From Cyclina sinensis (Eukaryota > Mollusca > Bivalvia > Venerida > Veneridae): a DNA stretch of 64,000 nt. Location: contig JAAONU010000001.1 in assembly GCA_012932295.1 (NCBI GenBank), forward strand, positions 38,161,449-38,225,448, read 5' to 3'. How positions within the stretch are numbered: position 1 is the first letter of the stretch; the number at the start of each line of letters is the position of its first letter. A program made the position numbers and the translations under genes. Shown in pieces: positions 13,951-26,752 of the stretch. The notes beneath the pieces are model-generated. The model saw only the letters and a list, made by a program, of their open reading frames with translations, was not told where the DNA came from and made no database searches.

Positions 13951-14235
13951 TAGAAGTATTAGCTGAAACGTAACTTTGGCAAAATCTGGAAAAAGGTATA
14001 CACATTTGATATTTGGTGTATATTCATCTCTTTCAAATTCAAACAATCTCATTATCTTGGATACAAATCAAGATCGTTACGTATTTAAGAGCAATAAATT
14101 AAGGTAAAATAAAGCATAAACTTTAATGCTATTTTTCGTCTCCATCTAGAATATGATGTCAGGATATATTAAAGTGTAAGTTAAGGGAAATAAGTTTATT
14201 ATGAATACATATATATTCATTTTCTGACTTTGTTA

Positions 14236-15079
14236 AAGGCCCGGTCACACCGCAAGAACTTTTCTGGAGCGTTCCTGGAAAAAAATTCATCACCACTCGT
14301 TACAGTTCACCAGAAGTTGGCCCCCGTTAAGGCAACGCCGTATACGCTCGGCCACCGCTTATGGTCCCTCCTACCGCTCCGAAAGTTTTGAGCTGCACAA
14401 AATATTGCAAGCGGTAAGGAGCGGGCAATTTACCGCTCCGGCAAAGTTCACCACCGCTCCAACAACGCCCAGTCAAAGTTTGGCACCGCTAGACGCAAGT
14501 TCGTGGACGCTTGGGTCCGCTAGGCTAACGAAGAATTCTTGAACGCTGGACCGCCAGCTTTGCCCGGGCGGTGATTAAACGTTGCACAAACTTTGGGGGA
14601 GCGGTTGTAAGCGTTTTACGAGCGGACACGGGATTGCTGGAACGGTGTCGGGCGTTGAAGCAGCGATCCATTGCGGTGATGAACTTTGGTTTGGCGTTGG
14701 TATGGAGGTGTCGGAGCGGGACCAGAATTTGGCTATAAATACGAGGAGAAATGGACAAGAAGGCGATATCAAAGCGATCCGTTCAGCTCCGTAGTCAAAA
14801 GCGGTATGCCGCTAAACCAACTTTAAACCCCCGCCGAGCCAACGCCCGCATGCGCAGAACACCGCTCTATCAACGCTCGCGTCACCGCTAAACCAACGCT
14901 CGCTACCGTTAAGCCAACATTATAGCAACGCCGGCTTCAGCGGTGCACCGCTAAGGCAACGACCGTGTTTTCGATTTTTTCCCATTTTGTGCGCGGTGAC
15001 GAGCGTTGTCGAAATTCGGTCACCTCTCCCTACCGTTCAAGGAACGCTCCAAGAAAGTTCGGGCGGTGTAACCGGGCCA
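14236..15079. mobile_element. Non-autonomous inverted-repeat transposon, Harbinger-like
   Basis: An 844-bp GC-rich island in AT-rich DNA. The ends are inverted: the left begins AAGGCCCGGTCACACCGC and the right ends GCGGTGTAACCGGGCC. The similarity extends about 43 bases inward (GAACTTT..TGGAGCGTTCCT). TTA flanks it on both sides (14233-14235 and 15080-15082). The matching place in unit B (near 27485) reads ttgtttagacaatg without the insert, which is an empty site. A 3-bp TTA target duplication is the habit of PIF/Harbinger elements. The inside is full of ACCGCT, AACGC and AGCGG words in both orientations and has no transposase, so it must move in trans. Confidence 0.75.
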
Positions 15080-17139
15080 TTAGACAATGAATTTTTACAA
15101 TAAGCTGTATGCCTTGTACATTGAATTAGCTGTTAAACTGGCGTTAAACCCCAATAAAAAAATGTACATTGAATGGCAAAAATACATAAATAAAAACACA
15201 ACATCGAAGCATTCATTTGAATCTTTTTTTTTCATTATTAGATGAAACAATACAGCTTTTGCTTTTACAACGTTTGCTTTTAAATATTTATACAGAAGAT
15301 GAATAGATTCCTTGAGGACATCTAGCTATTTATTCAGGCAATGTTAGGACGCATCGATTTTGCCCATGAATGAATAGGTTTATTCGCTTTTCACTTCTTG
15401 GTTCGACTTCTCTGTGCTCATCTGGTTTGCTTGATGATGCTAGATACAATTTGGCAGAATCTAGACTGATAAAGACTCACTTTTTGATGAGCAGATATCA
15501 AATTGTTTTATAGTTTTCTGTCAGTTTTAATGCGCATTTGACTTTCTATCAATATAGCATGTTTTTGACACAGTTTCTGACATCAACAATATAATAATGC
15601 AGCCATGTATGAAACTGCAATTAAAATATACACGTACAATACTCCGGCAGACATAAAATTAAACGTCACCTGTTGAAGCGCAGTTGAATTCTTCGGAAGA
15701 AATAAATTTCTAGAAAAAAATTATATGCTTTCTTTTTCTTTTTAATTTCTCCTGTTTCTAAAATATATAAGTAAAAAATATTTTTAAGATTAAAATATAT
15801 ATAAATATGTAATAAATTTCATCCCATATTAACGAAAAAAGCTGTTGATAGATAAAGACCAACAGCTAGCGACAATACAGCATGCCCCGTGTTAAAAAAA
15901 ATCTCATTTTAATTATGTTTCAGACGAAATAGCAACATACTCTAAATTTCATATAACTGAGAGAATTCAGTCCGAAAAGCAATGGACGGATTGTTTAAAT
16001 GGCATTTCCTACGACATAACAGATCTAAAGGAAAGAAAAAATGTGAAGATCACGTGCCATTTTCTTAAGAATAGCTGAGTTTAATATCCATAAGTATTGA
16101 ACCTTGCTCTAAAAATGTCTACAGAAGAGCGTTCTTCAGATTATCTAGCTGAAACGTCATTGTTATGAAATGTGAAAATCGACAAATTGAAAATTTAGTG
16201 TATTTGATGACGGGTCTCTTCTTTGTTGTTCATGGACTGTTCATCTTTTTCTTAATTTATCTTTGGTGCATTCATTCATTTACAACTGTCGTTTTTAAGT
16301 ACAAGAAGTTTTTTTAGATCTACGTTTCTAAGTCCATGTCACAGATGTGACACACGAGGTAATCCTATTAATGATCCATTTTCTAAATAAGTCTGTGGAA
16401 AGCAAAAAAAAAATATTTGAACAAAGTTTTAGCAGTATTGGAAGACGTCCACATGAATTTAAAGAAGTGTGGGACTTAAACTTTCCGACAGAAAATTAAA
16501 GATTTTCCTATGTTTTACTATGTAAATCAATAAAGATACGAAAGGGGCTAATTAAGACTATTATGATATTACATATTATGATGGTTGAATATGGTTAATT
16601 AACACTACTTGTTTTCTGGATTTTCTTTTAATGACATGTTTTAGAAAATAAGTTATCGGAGGGGCTCGTGTGCAAAAACTCAGGGTTTGTTTCGAGTACT
16701 TGCTCGCGCGTCACTTTGCCACAGAAGCAGTTAGTTAATTCTGTTTCACTGAAAGAGTGATCAACAGACAAGTACGTGTCACCGTAATTATCCTCACAAT
16801 ACTGTAGGCATTCTTCCTCAGTTAGGGCATTGCCATTACTGCTACCCACATTAAGGTTTCGAATATATTCATTTCGGTATTTCTTTAGTTCTGTGTAGCT
16901 TTCACATACTGCAAAATAAAAACCAATATAATCATCATTATTGGTATTATCATCACACAAGCCACCATCATAATTGTAAATATTAGTCTTTTTGCTGATC
17001 TGTTATAAAATACTTACTTAAGAAAGCTAGAGCAATTTCATAATTTCTAATTTGGCTGTTGCTTACGTCTACATGTTTGGCATTAGCAATAAAACTAACG
17101 AAGGAATTGTGTAAGAAATAAGCGATTCAATAATGACTT

Positions 17140-17430
17140 TTCGAGTTACGGGTTCGACATCCCGGGCAGTCAGAAAAAAAATTAAAAAAAACATTGTTCA
17201 GATATTTTTATGCGCTTAATTGCTTGGCGCCAAGTTATCAACTCTTTTTTTTTAATTTTTACGCAGGAATACGTATGACGTCGTCGTCATTTCCGGAAAG
17301 TTTTAACGTTAACATGACAACCGTGAAAATTCTATGCGCAGAATTTCACGAGCACCCCGAAATTCGCCCTATTCAAAATGGCCGAATTAACGTCACGGAA
17401 AAGCGAACAATTATCAGAGTAGTGTAAAAA
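17140..17430. repeat. Insert in copy B intron 5 with a B-box-like head
   Basis: The phrase ttacgggttcgacatcccgg resembles a tRNA T-arm (B box). It is followed by an A-rich run and about 220 bases that have no counterpart in intron 5 of copy A. Possibly a SINE or a chimeric insert; ends not resolved. The short open frame across it is not supported. Confidence 0.35.
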
Positions 17431-19176
17431 ATGGTGCGATTATTTTTTACCAAATTACAGTTAAATAAATACTATATGCTTGAGGTAGAAGAAGTTTCTT
17501 TCTTGTACACGGATCAAAATCCGATATTAACAGGTTTGATCTAAAATCAACGTTTTTCATAGCAGTTACAAATACATACGCAACTTTGCGTCTGAAATTG
17601 GGACAATAAAAAAGCTACCTTGTGTGCAGGCTGAACGTGTCTGATTGAACTCGTGCAAAGCTTTGCAAAAACATCGACTTCCTACAGCTGGTGTCCCGGT
17701 GTATAAGCACCTACCATTGTCAATACAGTCTGTATCAGTGCTGCAGGCGCTGCCAACTAAAGCTGTAAAACAGTTTTGATTGACAGAAAGTAGCATTGTT
17801 TCATTTTTTCGGTACTTAAGGTTTTGAACTATGACCAAACGAAATGACTCGTAAACGGTTTGGTGAAAAATAGATTTCAAGTAATTGTAAAAGACAGAAT
17901 AGAAAGCAAATAACACTGAGCGTAAAAGTTTGGGTTAGGAAATACTTTAAATTTCTTATTAATGCATAAAACAGCTATTTCCATACCAAAAAAACGAATA
18001 GCTTACGACGGAATACGTCCAGTTAAAAAAGTACCTATGAGATTTAAAGGCTCACGAGAGCAATATTTATTTTTTAATTTTATACGATTTAAGCTATGTC
18101 AAGAATGATTTCAACGATTTTATAGTCTAATGAATTGTTCCAGTCTTAAGGCTGAAATGATACAACTTACATTAAGACAACTTAAAAAATGTAAAATAAT
18201 GATAAAACACTATTTCTTAGTTTTTTTTATGATTGTTCATTTTCGCCATTCAATTCGCACTAAATAAAATGTAACGTAACGTTTAAATGACTTCTCTTAC
18301 TACTTCCAGTTCAAATATTTGCATCCAAACACCATACAAAATCAAGCCTATCACTATTCTTATTTACAACAGTATTTATTTCTTCCGAAATTGTTGGCGC
18401 AGTCAAGAAATATGAATCAGTTGCATTTGCTATAAGAAGACTATTGCAGAATAATGAGAAAACATTTGTTGTATATACAGATATCAGTGATAGATTTCAT
18501 AACAATTTTCAAAGTGTGTTACAAACAAGGACTTCTCGGCTTTTTTCGAAGATTTTGAGGCCATACGGACGTATATGAGGTCGAAAATTGAAAGTTTCGA
18601 GATCGAAATTTACGCGTCATCTCTGACATCAAAATCCGCCATCTGTGATGTTTTTTTACATGAATGAGTTTTTCGATCTGTCAGCAGGAAGCACACTCAC
18701 AGTTCCACGAGTCTTGTAACCGCATAAAATAAGAACATAGCACATGAGAAAGCTATGTTCAGTAGTTCAGTTATTTGAAATACGTTTAGGACGGCGATGC
18801 TGAAAGTGCCAAGGCTTTGTTTTAATATGTGCAATTTAAAATCGCGCAATCGATAATACTGAGGACAAATTTTAAGCAGGAGCAAGATAAATACGCACGG
18901 AACACAACAAGCAAAACTGTATCTTCCTGTTCCTTCATACGGCTCTTTCAACATTTTTCATTTCTACGATAAAATGGAGACATATATTTGGGTCTTATGA
19001 GTATACGGGAAGCAACAAGAAAGCTACGACAACATACTACTTCCGGTCTTAATCAACAGACTTCCGGCAGAACTAAGACGTCGTTCTTCTTTGGCAAGAA
19101 GCCTCGCTTAAAAGACTGGCAATTTGTAATCAGTTGTTGAACCAAAATTTTTGAGGGTGAAAACAACACATTCAAA

Positions 19177-19440
19177 TTGAATCATATGGAGCAACCATAC
19201 GCACGGAACGGTAAAAGGGAACTAACATCAGACAACACGACCAACAAAACAAAACTTACCAAGATTCGCTTTTTCGTCATATCAATTGACCTATCTATTA
19301 AGTGTAAAAAGTTAATTGCTAATCCATCAAGAATAGAGATTGTTAAGCGCAATCGTTTCTGCTTTAATTGTCAAGGTAAACACTTAATGACTAGATACAA
19401 GTCAAGCTGCCGTTGCTAGAAATGTTAGCGAAAACATTAT
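19177..19440 (+). mobile_element. Retroelement zinc-knuckle fragment (BEL/Pao-like), unit B
   Basis: The plus strand is open for 80 codons and shows KRNRFCFNCQGKHLMTRYK followed by further Cys: a CCHC-type knuckle. It lies in intron 4 of copy B antisense to the gene and is the duplicate of 6180-6410. No reverse transcriptase or LTR is adjacent. It is a relic with no functional claim. Confidence 0.5.
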
Positions 19441-21824
19441 ACCAGAACATCAAGCAAATCTGAATTTGGCGACTCGGCGCTCTCGGCTTGACATACAAAT
19501 AAAAACAAATATTTATATACTTTACTGCACATGTGCGCGTTACTGAATGACATTTCGGTTGAAACAGCATCGTCACACAATTGAGAAAAAAGTAATAGAT
19601 TCCTGCAATTAGACAATGCAATCGCCCTCTCGCATTCTCTGCAACGTAAAGCCGGATATGGTGTGCTGTTTGAATAGAGCTGTCAGATACACAATGTCTA
19701 TAATTCTCTATGGTATACTTCTTTCGTTTTAATAACTGAGTTAACGTGCTTGCGTTGATAATAACTTTAGGAAAGAATAAATGTTGTTTTGATTTTTTTT
19801 TTAAAGTGACAGGCTCTAAATTTTAATTTTTACGTTAAGAAGGAAACAACTAAACAGGAGATGACTTTACAAATGTAACAGCTGTCTATATACGTAACGT
19901 TTATTAATTTGGAATTGTGGGAATAAGTAATAAAAACATAAATTGAAAGTGTGTATTCCTGTTTTGCAACATACCCCGCAGCATAACTCAGGCTTCAAAA
20001 AGATAAAAATCACAGTCTTGTGGCTGAGCTAAGGCCAATAAATAACAAGACAGCAACTACTGTGTACAAATTATGATCAGTTTAACACACTCGCCTCGTA
20101 ATGTTTATTCTGTCACTTGTAGAGAAATGTATTTCGTTAAGCTGATAAAAAATTTTACCACAGTCTGACGATGTTTTAAGAGAATCGCCAAGTGTAGAAA
20201 GTTAAGGTCAAACCAACAGCTTTTATTCTAGATTCTCTCATTCTTATAAACGCTGAAATGGAACCTTTGTAATAATATGATAAATGTATTTATCAGAACC
20301 TGATGATGAACACTTAGATCTCTTAAGTCAATATCATACTTTTATACAAATTGAATTTGAAACACAACAGGAAGTGACTTAACCAACGTAACAGACATAA
20401 TTTATACGTAACGTTAAATTTAGAATAGTAATAATAAGTAATAAAAACAAAAATTGAAAGCGTGTATTGCTGTTCACAACATACTTCAGGCCTTTAAAAT
20501 ATTGTAACACAGTCTTGTGGCTGACCTGAGGTCATTTACCATCAACACTTCATAACAACTGTTGTATTCAAATGACGATCTGTTCACCACAACTCAGCTC
20601 AATGTTTCTTATTTTCTCCTTTTGCAACGGGCTAACAATAGCAATGTAAGAAGCCAACATGATCAACAGACCTCGCACCTCGTAAAAATAAGGGGCATAT
20701 AGTCCGTTTACAAAATGTGAACATTTTATTAACAGTGTTGCATTTCTTAAGGCAATTTCAACTAAGTTAGATCAGAGGTTAAATTGATATTCTAACATGA
20801 AAAGTTTTCTTGTATTTCTTTGTTACTTTAAGTGTTAAAAACAAGTTTTTCTTTTCTATATGATATCTATTATATGATTACCTTTACAAGTAAAATTGAC
20901 AGGTTCCCAAACACCTGTCTCAAGACAAGTAACAGACAGAGAAGCCTGCGCTGGTGAGACTGTGTAGCCGGTGTTACATGTGTACGTGACGATAGACCCT
21001 GACAGTGTAGTCGTGTAGGTTTCCATTGCATTTGCCACAATAGGGACTGCTCCACAATCTATTAAAGACAACTTGCAGTCCCACTTAATCAGTTCAAGAG
21101 AAATACATCTTAGTTATATGCGCATGAACGAACTCGCAATTGTTTGCAAAATCAAGGCACTGACAAAGTCAGTATTCTGTCATTGAAATAGACATTGAAT
21201 TTTAGATAAAAGTGAGGGTAACTGTTTTCTCCGTTAGTGAAAATTGTTTGATATTTTCAAATGGCTATTTAAAATGGCTCTGACCTTTCCCCTGACTACA
21301 TTTGTCGTTGTCACACAAGGTTGTATGCATTAATTTGCAAGTAATTAAAGAATGAATATTTGCATTACGTAATATGTAAAATTTACAATACCATCGGGGC
21401 AGACGGGCAGTTTAGTCCATTGCCCGTTCGGCTGACATGTTATGTTACTTTCACTGTCACCATGTACACATTTTATTTTGACCAAGGCTCCGATGTCCAA
21501 AAGATTTCCAAACGTGTCCGCTTTGTCTACTGACGGAATTCTGTTGCAGTCTACATGTGTATAAAACGTGGTGCAAAAATATGTAAGAGTTAAAACCAAA
21601 TGGTAATCAAATGTAAACATTAACATTAACATTAAACATTAACATTGTGAACTTAAAAGTTTTAAAAGACATTTATAGTTTTTGCGAAGGTATTTATATG
21701 TGAATTACAAATGATTGCGAATAATAAAAGAAAACAGTGGTATGATTTGAATAAACTTAATAAAGGTCGACCAGACAATACTAATACTTTATATTTCTCT
21801 CAAATAGATCCCCCGGAACAGAGC

Positions 21825-22345
21825 AAATTTGACTCCAAATGTAATTAGCCGTCTTGTTAAAGCCTTACACATGCTAAATACCAAATATTGGAGCTTTAGA
21901 CCTTATGGTTTGGAGCAACAAGATGTTTTTTTACGAACCATCAAGGCTTGAATGAATTTGATAAAGGGTCAATAAGGATATATTTCTGTGAAATTATTTT
22001 GAAACTCTCCTGTTGTTCCGGAAGCGAAGTTTACTAAAATGTTTATTAAAGTTGTCCGTATATATAAATAATATAGGAAACCAGGGGTAGGACTTGAATT
22101 ACTTAATAGAGACTGACCAGGCAATACTGCGATTTTAGTTTTTTTCTGCAATAGGTCCCATGGACCAGAACAAATTTGACTGCAAATGTTTTTTAGACGT
22201 CTTGTTAAAGCCATACTCATGCTACATACCAAACATCGGAGCTTTAGACCTTAAGGTATGAAGCAACAAGAAGTTTTAAGGCTTGAATGAATTTGATAAA
22301 GGCTCAGACGAGAAACAGTTATCTGAAATTGTTTTGAAATCTCCC
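21825..22345. repeat. Tandem doubling of intron 2 block in unit B
   Basis: Two copies about 340 bases apart (21825-22020 and 22165-22345), both starting near caaatttgact and including cttgttaaagcc, ggagctttagacctta and gaatgaatttgataaagg. Unit A has one copy at 8690-8910. The doubling is therefore private to B. Confidence 0.6.
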
Positions 22346-22351
22346 CTGTTG

Positions 22352-22358
<7 letters not shown>

Positions 22359-22385
<27 letters not shown>
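22359..22385. repeat. TG microsatellite
   Basis: Uninterrupted TG dinucleotide run in intron 2 of copy B, between the doubled block and exon 2. Confidence 0.9.
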
Positions 22386-23174
22386 ATAAACCCAATGGTG
22401 TAGGAGGGTATGTCGTTTGGGGACAGTCAACTATCACAACAGCTAACCCTTGAGCACTTTGTGTGTTGGGCTAAAAATACCTGATACTTGACAGCTTCCA
22501 TTGCAAGCGTCTTCTTCAGCCTGGAATGAACATATCATTTCATATATAGATGCACAAAGAATATAATAACTTTATCAAATAGCCAACGATTGCAAGTCCA
22601 CTGTCCAAAAGATTTTAAATCATTCATTACTAATTTAGTTTACATGACGGGTTAAGTTTAATTATATTTTACTTGGTAGAAGTAACACTGTGAAGTGGGC
22701 TTTATTGTTTATAACAATGCCTCGATGCTTCCATGTATATGAATAAATAATTGATATTGTGTGACTTCCATTACTTTTATTTTTTATTGAAAACCCATTT
22801 GGTCTATTTTTAATTATTTCCATAGCTATTAAAACACCATTGGGAGTTCCCAACTGTCACAAATTGCATTAAAACAACTGCGTCGTAAAACCTCCGAATA
22901 AAATGGGTTTTAACCTATTCAAATATTCGCCTTAATCCGCAGTTTACACAATATATGTCACAGGTATAAAATCGAATATTGTATGAAAAACGAAATGTAC
23001 AGCAATAACTGACAGTTCTACCTTTTGAAACGTATCTTCCGTTTCTTTTTGATATTAAAAATAAAACCGGGTGGGTGTGCTGTTAGAACCTGACGAATAA
23101 TTGCTGCCAACAATTCATACTTCATTACGTAATATCTTCAGACAAAAACGGCTTTAAAATAAAAGCTTGCCAGT

Positions 23175-23545
23175 TTGGTTACCTGTCTTCGGTATTTAGA
23201 TAATCTTAGTATGGAAGATCTAGACAGGTCAAAATATTGAACCATCACTGACTACCCGCCTTCGGTATCTAGGTAAGCTTAGTACTGTAAATCTTGACAA
23301 GTATGAGGTTTATAACTGATTTACCCGCATTCAGTATCTAAGTAAGTAAAGTACTGTAAATCTAGACAAGTTAAAGTATGAGGTTCATAACTGATTTACC
23401 CGCTTTCAGTATCTAAGTAAGTAAAGTACTGTAGATCTAGACAAGTTTATGAACTGGGTCCATAAGTGAATTATCCACCTTCGATATCTAGCTATTCAAA
23501 GTACTGTAGATTTACCAGTTAATGTATAGTTCCATAACTGACTGT
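23175..23545. repeat. 72-bp tandem repeat, five copies, unit B only
   Basis: Five imperfect copies of a unit containing ttacccgccttcggtatcta, aagtactgtaaatctagaca and ataactga, spaced about 70-75 bases. Unit A has one equivalent near 9880-9920. It lies in intron 1 of copy B. Confidence 0.7.
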
Positions 23546-23693
23546 TACAAGCTCTCAGTAAAATGATGCTTTATTTGAAATATACTGTCTTATGACGAAA
23601 TATATACATTTTAACGATGGAATCTAAAAGATAAGAGAAATATTTACTTGAAACCCCATCAGACTTAACGGACAAAAACGCAATTGTTGTTGA

Positions 23694-23719
23694 TGTGTGT
23701 GTGTGTGTGTGTGTGTGTG
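23694..23719. repeat. TG microsatellite
   Basis: TG run in intron 1 of copy B just 5' on the plus strand of the exon 1 region. Unit A lacks it at the matching place. Confidence 0.9.
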
Positions 23720-25499
23720 CAGTGTCGCCATATCTGGCCTGGACCTTCAACTTTGTTTGCTAAAATTATTAAATCAGAAAAAAAGTGTTACAGCCATGAG
23801 ATACTTGTAAGTTAAAACTCAACATCGCTTTTGATTAGATAAAAAAATATAGACATACGACTTACCGTCAAAAAGTCATAACGTGAAATCCAGCGCAGGA
23901 AGTCATGCTGCCTGTAACTTCATGAAGTTGACACGTGTGGGAAAGCCTGTAATAACTTACAGCAACGCAAAGATTTCTCTTTGCACAAGAGATCCAACAA
24001 TCTTGAACTGACATTTTCTCCAAATACATGAAAGGTTCACTGCTCAAACATGTGTTCCAGTGTATTTTCTGACTTGAATAAACTGGTCTTAGGCATAACA
24101 AAACTGTCACATAACATGCCATATTTAATTCGTTAACCATAATGATCAAGAAATAACAGACGAAGTGTTTTATAAAACAAAATTTCGACTGCAAAATTCA
24201 AATCCTTTTTTTTTAATTTTATTTAAATTTGAAAAATATAGAAAACTATCCTTTTACTATGATGGCATTAGATCGATATGACACTAAATGTTGAATAGGG
24301 ACGTATTTACCAGTTTTTATTCAGATGCATTCACATTGAATAGAGCGTGTCGTTAAGTTGTGCAAAGAAACAAAAGACCTCGTGAAACATTAATTGTTTC
24401 GTATAAAGTTATAATTTACCGAGTTCCGTGAAGTTTTGTCAGAGAACAACTCGATATATTTGTTTAAAACGTCGAGCTTTTAGTCAAAATGGCTCAACAT
24501 TTAGTTCGAAATTCGTTTTTCAATTACTATGCAGAATGTAAATCTCGCGGGTTTTTTTATGAACCTGTAGTTTAACTGACGCAACAATCAGGTCGACATT
24601 AGTGTTTTAGAGCGTTCCAGTTTGTTTTATCTAAAATCTTACCTTTCTTATTAAAACTTGGCCCGAAGTGAAAAGGTGTTGCAAAGACTATAAACCATGT
24701 CCGATTGAGAATTAATGAGTCTCAGTTTACGTTCCAGTTTGTTTTATCTAAAAACTTACCTTTCTTATTAAAACTTGGCCCGAAGTGAAAAGGTGTTGCA
24801 TAGACTATATACCATGTCCAATTGAGAATAAATGAGTCTCAGTTTACCTGCAACCTGACTATTTTGTAAATATAAATTTCTACGAAAGTTACATTTATTT
24901 CTAAAGATTTTGCTAAGCCTTTTCTTAAATAATTTATTGTTTTGGAAATTTATTGACTTGCTGCATGAGAACACAGTGTAAACCATCGGCACAGAAAGAA
25001 AAAAAACGTTCTGTGATATTTTAGATCTTTTATGAAATGTTCAATTCATATACATGTATTTTTAATACCTCTATGTCATTTACACGACATTTATGGTTTT
25101 ATATTATAGATCTGCAAACAAAATGATTGAATTAATCAAACTTTTTGTGACAGCGTGATAGTTCGAAAGAAAAAAGAAATTTTGATGAAAATTGAAGACA
25201 CAGTTATATTTGATGACTTATGTAAAAAGTGTATCTGTGGCTGGATATTTAATCCCTTTTATCCCAGAGGCTAGAGTAATCCAGCATACAAATCGGTTAA
25301 CCGTGCATATAAATGTGTAAGTTGAACGTAAAACGTTGTTTTGTTCGTTTTCAGAGCAAAAGTGTGTGTTTCGTTTCGAAGCTGAGAACCTAACACCTAC
25401 TCTATCATAACATCGATGCAAATCAAGTTTATTTGCATTTTCTAATGTTTACAGGACTGCACAACGGAGTTCCTTTGAATTTCAAGAACGACACAGGCT

Positions 25500-25790
25500 A
25501 TCAATTCAAATGACGTTTTTTGTCAAATGCCGTATTCTACTAAATTTCGTATCCTAACACATGTCGTATTTGGTATTGTCGTTTCTGTCATATGTCGTAT
25601 TTTTATCACTTGTCGTATTTTATCAAAAACCATACTATGTCAAATTTTGTATTCTATTAAATGTTGAATATCTTCAAAATCTAATAATATATTGTTTCAA
25701 ATTTTATTTTCTGTGAAATGTCGTATTACATCAAATGTCTTATCAAATGATGTGCTTTGTCAAATGTCATCAAATGTCATCTGTATTATT
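25500..25790. repeat. Diverged short tandem repeat, CGTATT motif, unit B
   Basis: Counterpart of 13490-13950: repeated phrases such as aaatgtcgtatt and atcaaatgtc. It is broken at its right end by the insertion that carries the LINE tail; the remainder resumes near 27175. Confidence 0.6.
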
Positions 25791-26384
25791 AAAAAACAAA
25801 TTTGCGGATTTGTGGAAGAAACTGCAGAGTTTTGAGCAATTCTGTTGAATGTCACTGAGGCACCTATATATGGGCATATCAACTTGACATTTATTTTAAG
25901 AGAATGCCTCTTGATATTTGCAAAAAATGATAAGAATGTGTTTTGTATTAAAAATAGAAAACTAAAAATAGACACAGAAAACTACCAAATTTCGTCCAGC
26001 GGTTTCTTCACTTTCAGACAATTCGCGGTTCAGTTTTAACAATTACTTATTACTTAGTAGTAAATTATCATTTTATATATAGATATCTTGTCAAGTTGAG
26101 CACATTTCCTATTACAGCTATCTTTTTAAAAGGATGCAAATCAGCTGTTGTCTTAACAGCATGTTTCTTTTTGCACTTGAAAAGGGGCACACCATGTGGG
26201 ATCAATAGGACTGTGTGTTCTTAGTGCACTACTTAGATTTGATATTTTGATAAACCTCTTTCAAATTTTTCTGATTTTCAAAATCTATAGTAATAAAATT
26301 ATAGGTCTTTAAAGACAGCACACAATTTATTATTTACCTAAGAAAACAAAATATGAAATAAATAATATACTTATCTTTTTTTAC

Positions 26385-26752
26385 AGATTTGTGAATTTGA
26401 TACAACATGCACTGACATTTCCATACGAAGTGCCCAAACAATTGAAGACTTCAAATGTAAATTCAAATACTCGTTTCAGACCAATAAAGTACCAGTATTT
26501 TTGTCAGGTATCCGCAAATATAGTATACTACATGCAAAACTTAAACAAAATGCATGCAGCTGCCTTAATTTTCATCTATTCAGTAATAATTCAGTAGATG
26601 TTGGCTCTTGTAGATGTAGCAATGAAACAGAAGATGTAGAACATTACTTTTTTCAATGTCCGTTATTTTTAAATCCACAAGACAAACGAGGAGAACAATT
26701 CCCTTTTTTCATTTGTACAAGAAATATCCGTGACACTAGTCGCTTCCAATAG
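26385..26752 (+). mobile_element. 3' end of a non-LTR retrotransposon ORF2
   Basis: One open frame ends with GIRKYSILHAKLKQNACS, a Cys pair in GSCRCSNETEDVEHYFFQCP and a stop. The order RK..ILHA+L...C, then C-x-C and D.EH.FF.CPL is the typical C-terminal zinc-finger tail after the reverse transcriptase of LINE elements of the CR1/jockey style. The reverse transcriptase itself is absent, so this is a 5'-truncated copy. It lies inside a block (about 25790-27170) that unit A lacks. Confidence 0.7.

Larger units (their letters stand above)
4470..15960. repeat. Segmental tandem duplication, unit A
   Basis: This stretch matches 16270-28350 in order and orientation: the spacer at 4470-4640, all six exons, the zinc-knuckle fragment at 6180-6400, the intronic blocks at 8690-8900 and 9880-9920, the CGTATT-rich tract near 13500-13950, and the end near 15830-15960. 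Exons match closely while introns need many gaps, so the duplication is old. Boundaries are approximate because both ends fade into AT-rich spacer. Compared with unit B it contains two private insertions, a SINE near 10915-11165 and the inverted-repeat element at 14236-15079. Confidence 0.8.
16628..24140 (-). pseudogene. Secreted PAN/sushi/EB/WSC-like mosaic protein, copy B, exon 1 disrupted
   Basis: Minus-strand exons matching copy A are 24140-23866, 22520-22481, 21550-21392, 21058-20882, 17762-17619 and 16908-16628. Exons 2-5 have exactly the same lengths (40, 159, 177, 144), and exon 6 lacks one terminal codon. Exons 2-6 stay open and encode nearly the same residues (for example SNITCQPNGQW and SVTCLETGVWEP). 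Exon 1 is 275 bases rather than 285: ten bases are missing before the donor. The frame therefore ends FHVMTF then TGA at 23868-23870, two bases before the exon end. As written the product is a 90-aa secreted PAN domain alone, and joining to exon 2 would also be out of frame. It could be a recent pseudogene, a PAN-only product, or a gene with an alternative first exon not seen here. Confidence 0.7.

Noticed and set aside
14525..14794. Overlapping open frames in the GC-rich island
   Set aside because: They lie inside the inverted-repeat element, on both strands, with no known domain; they are a by-product of GC-rich sequence having few stops.
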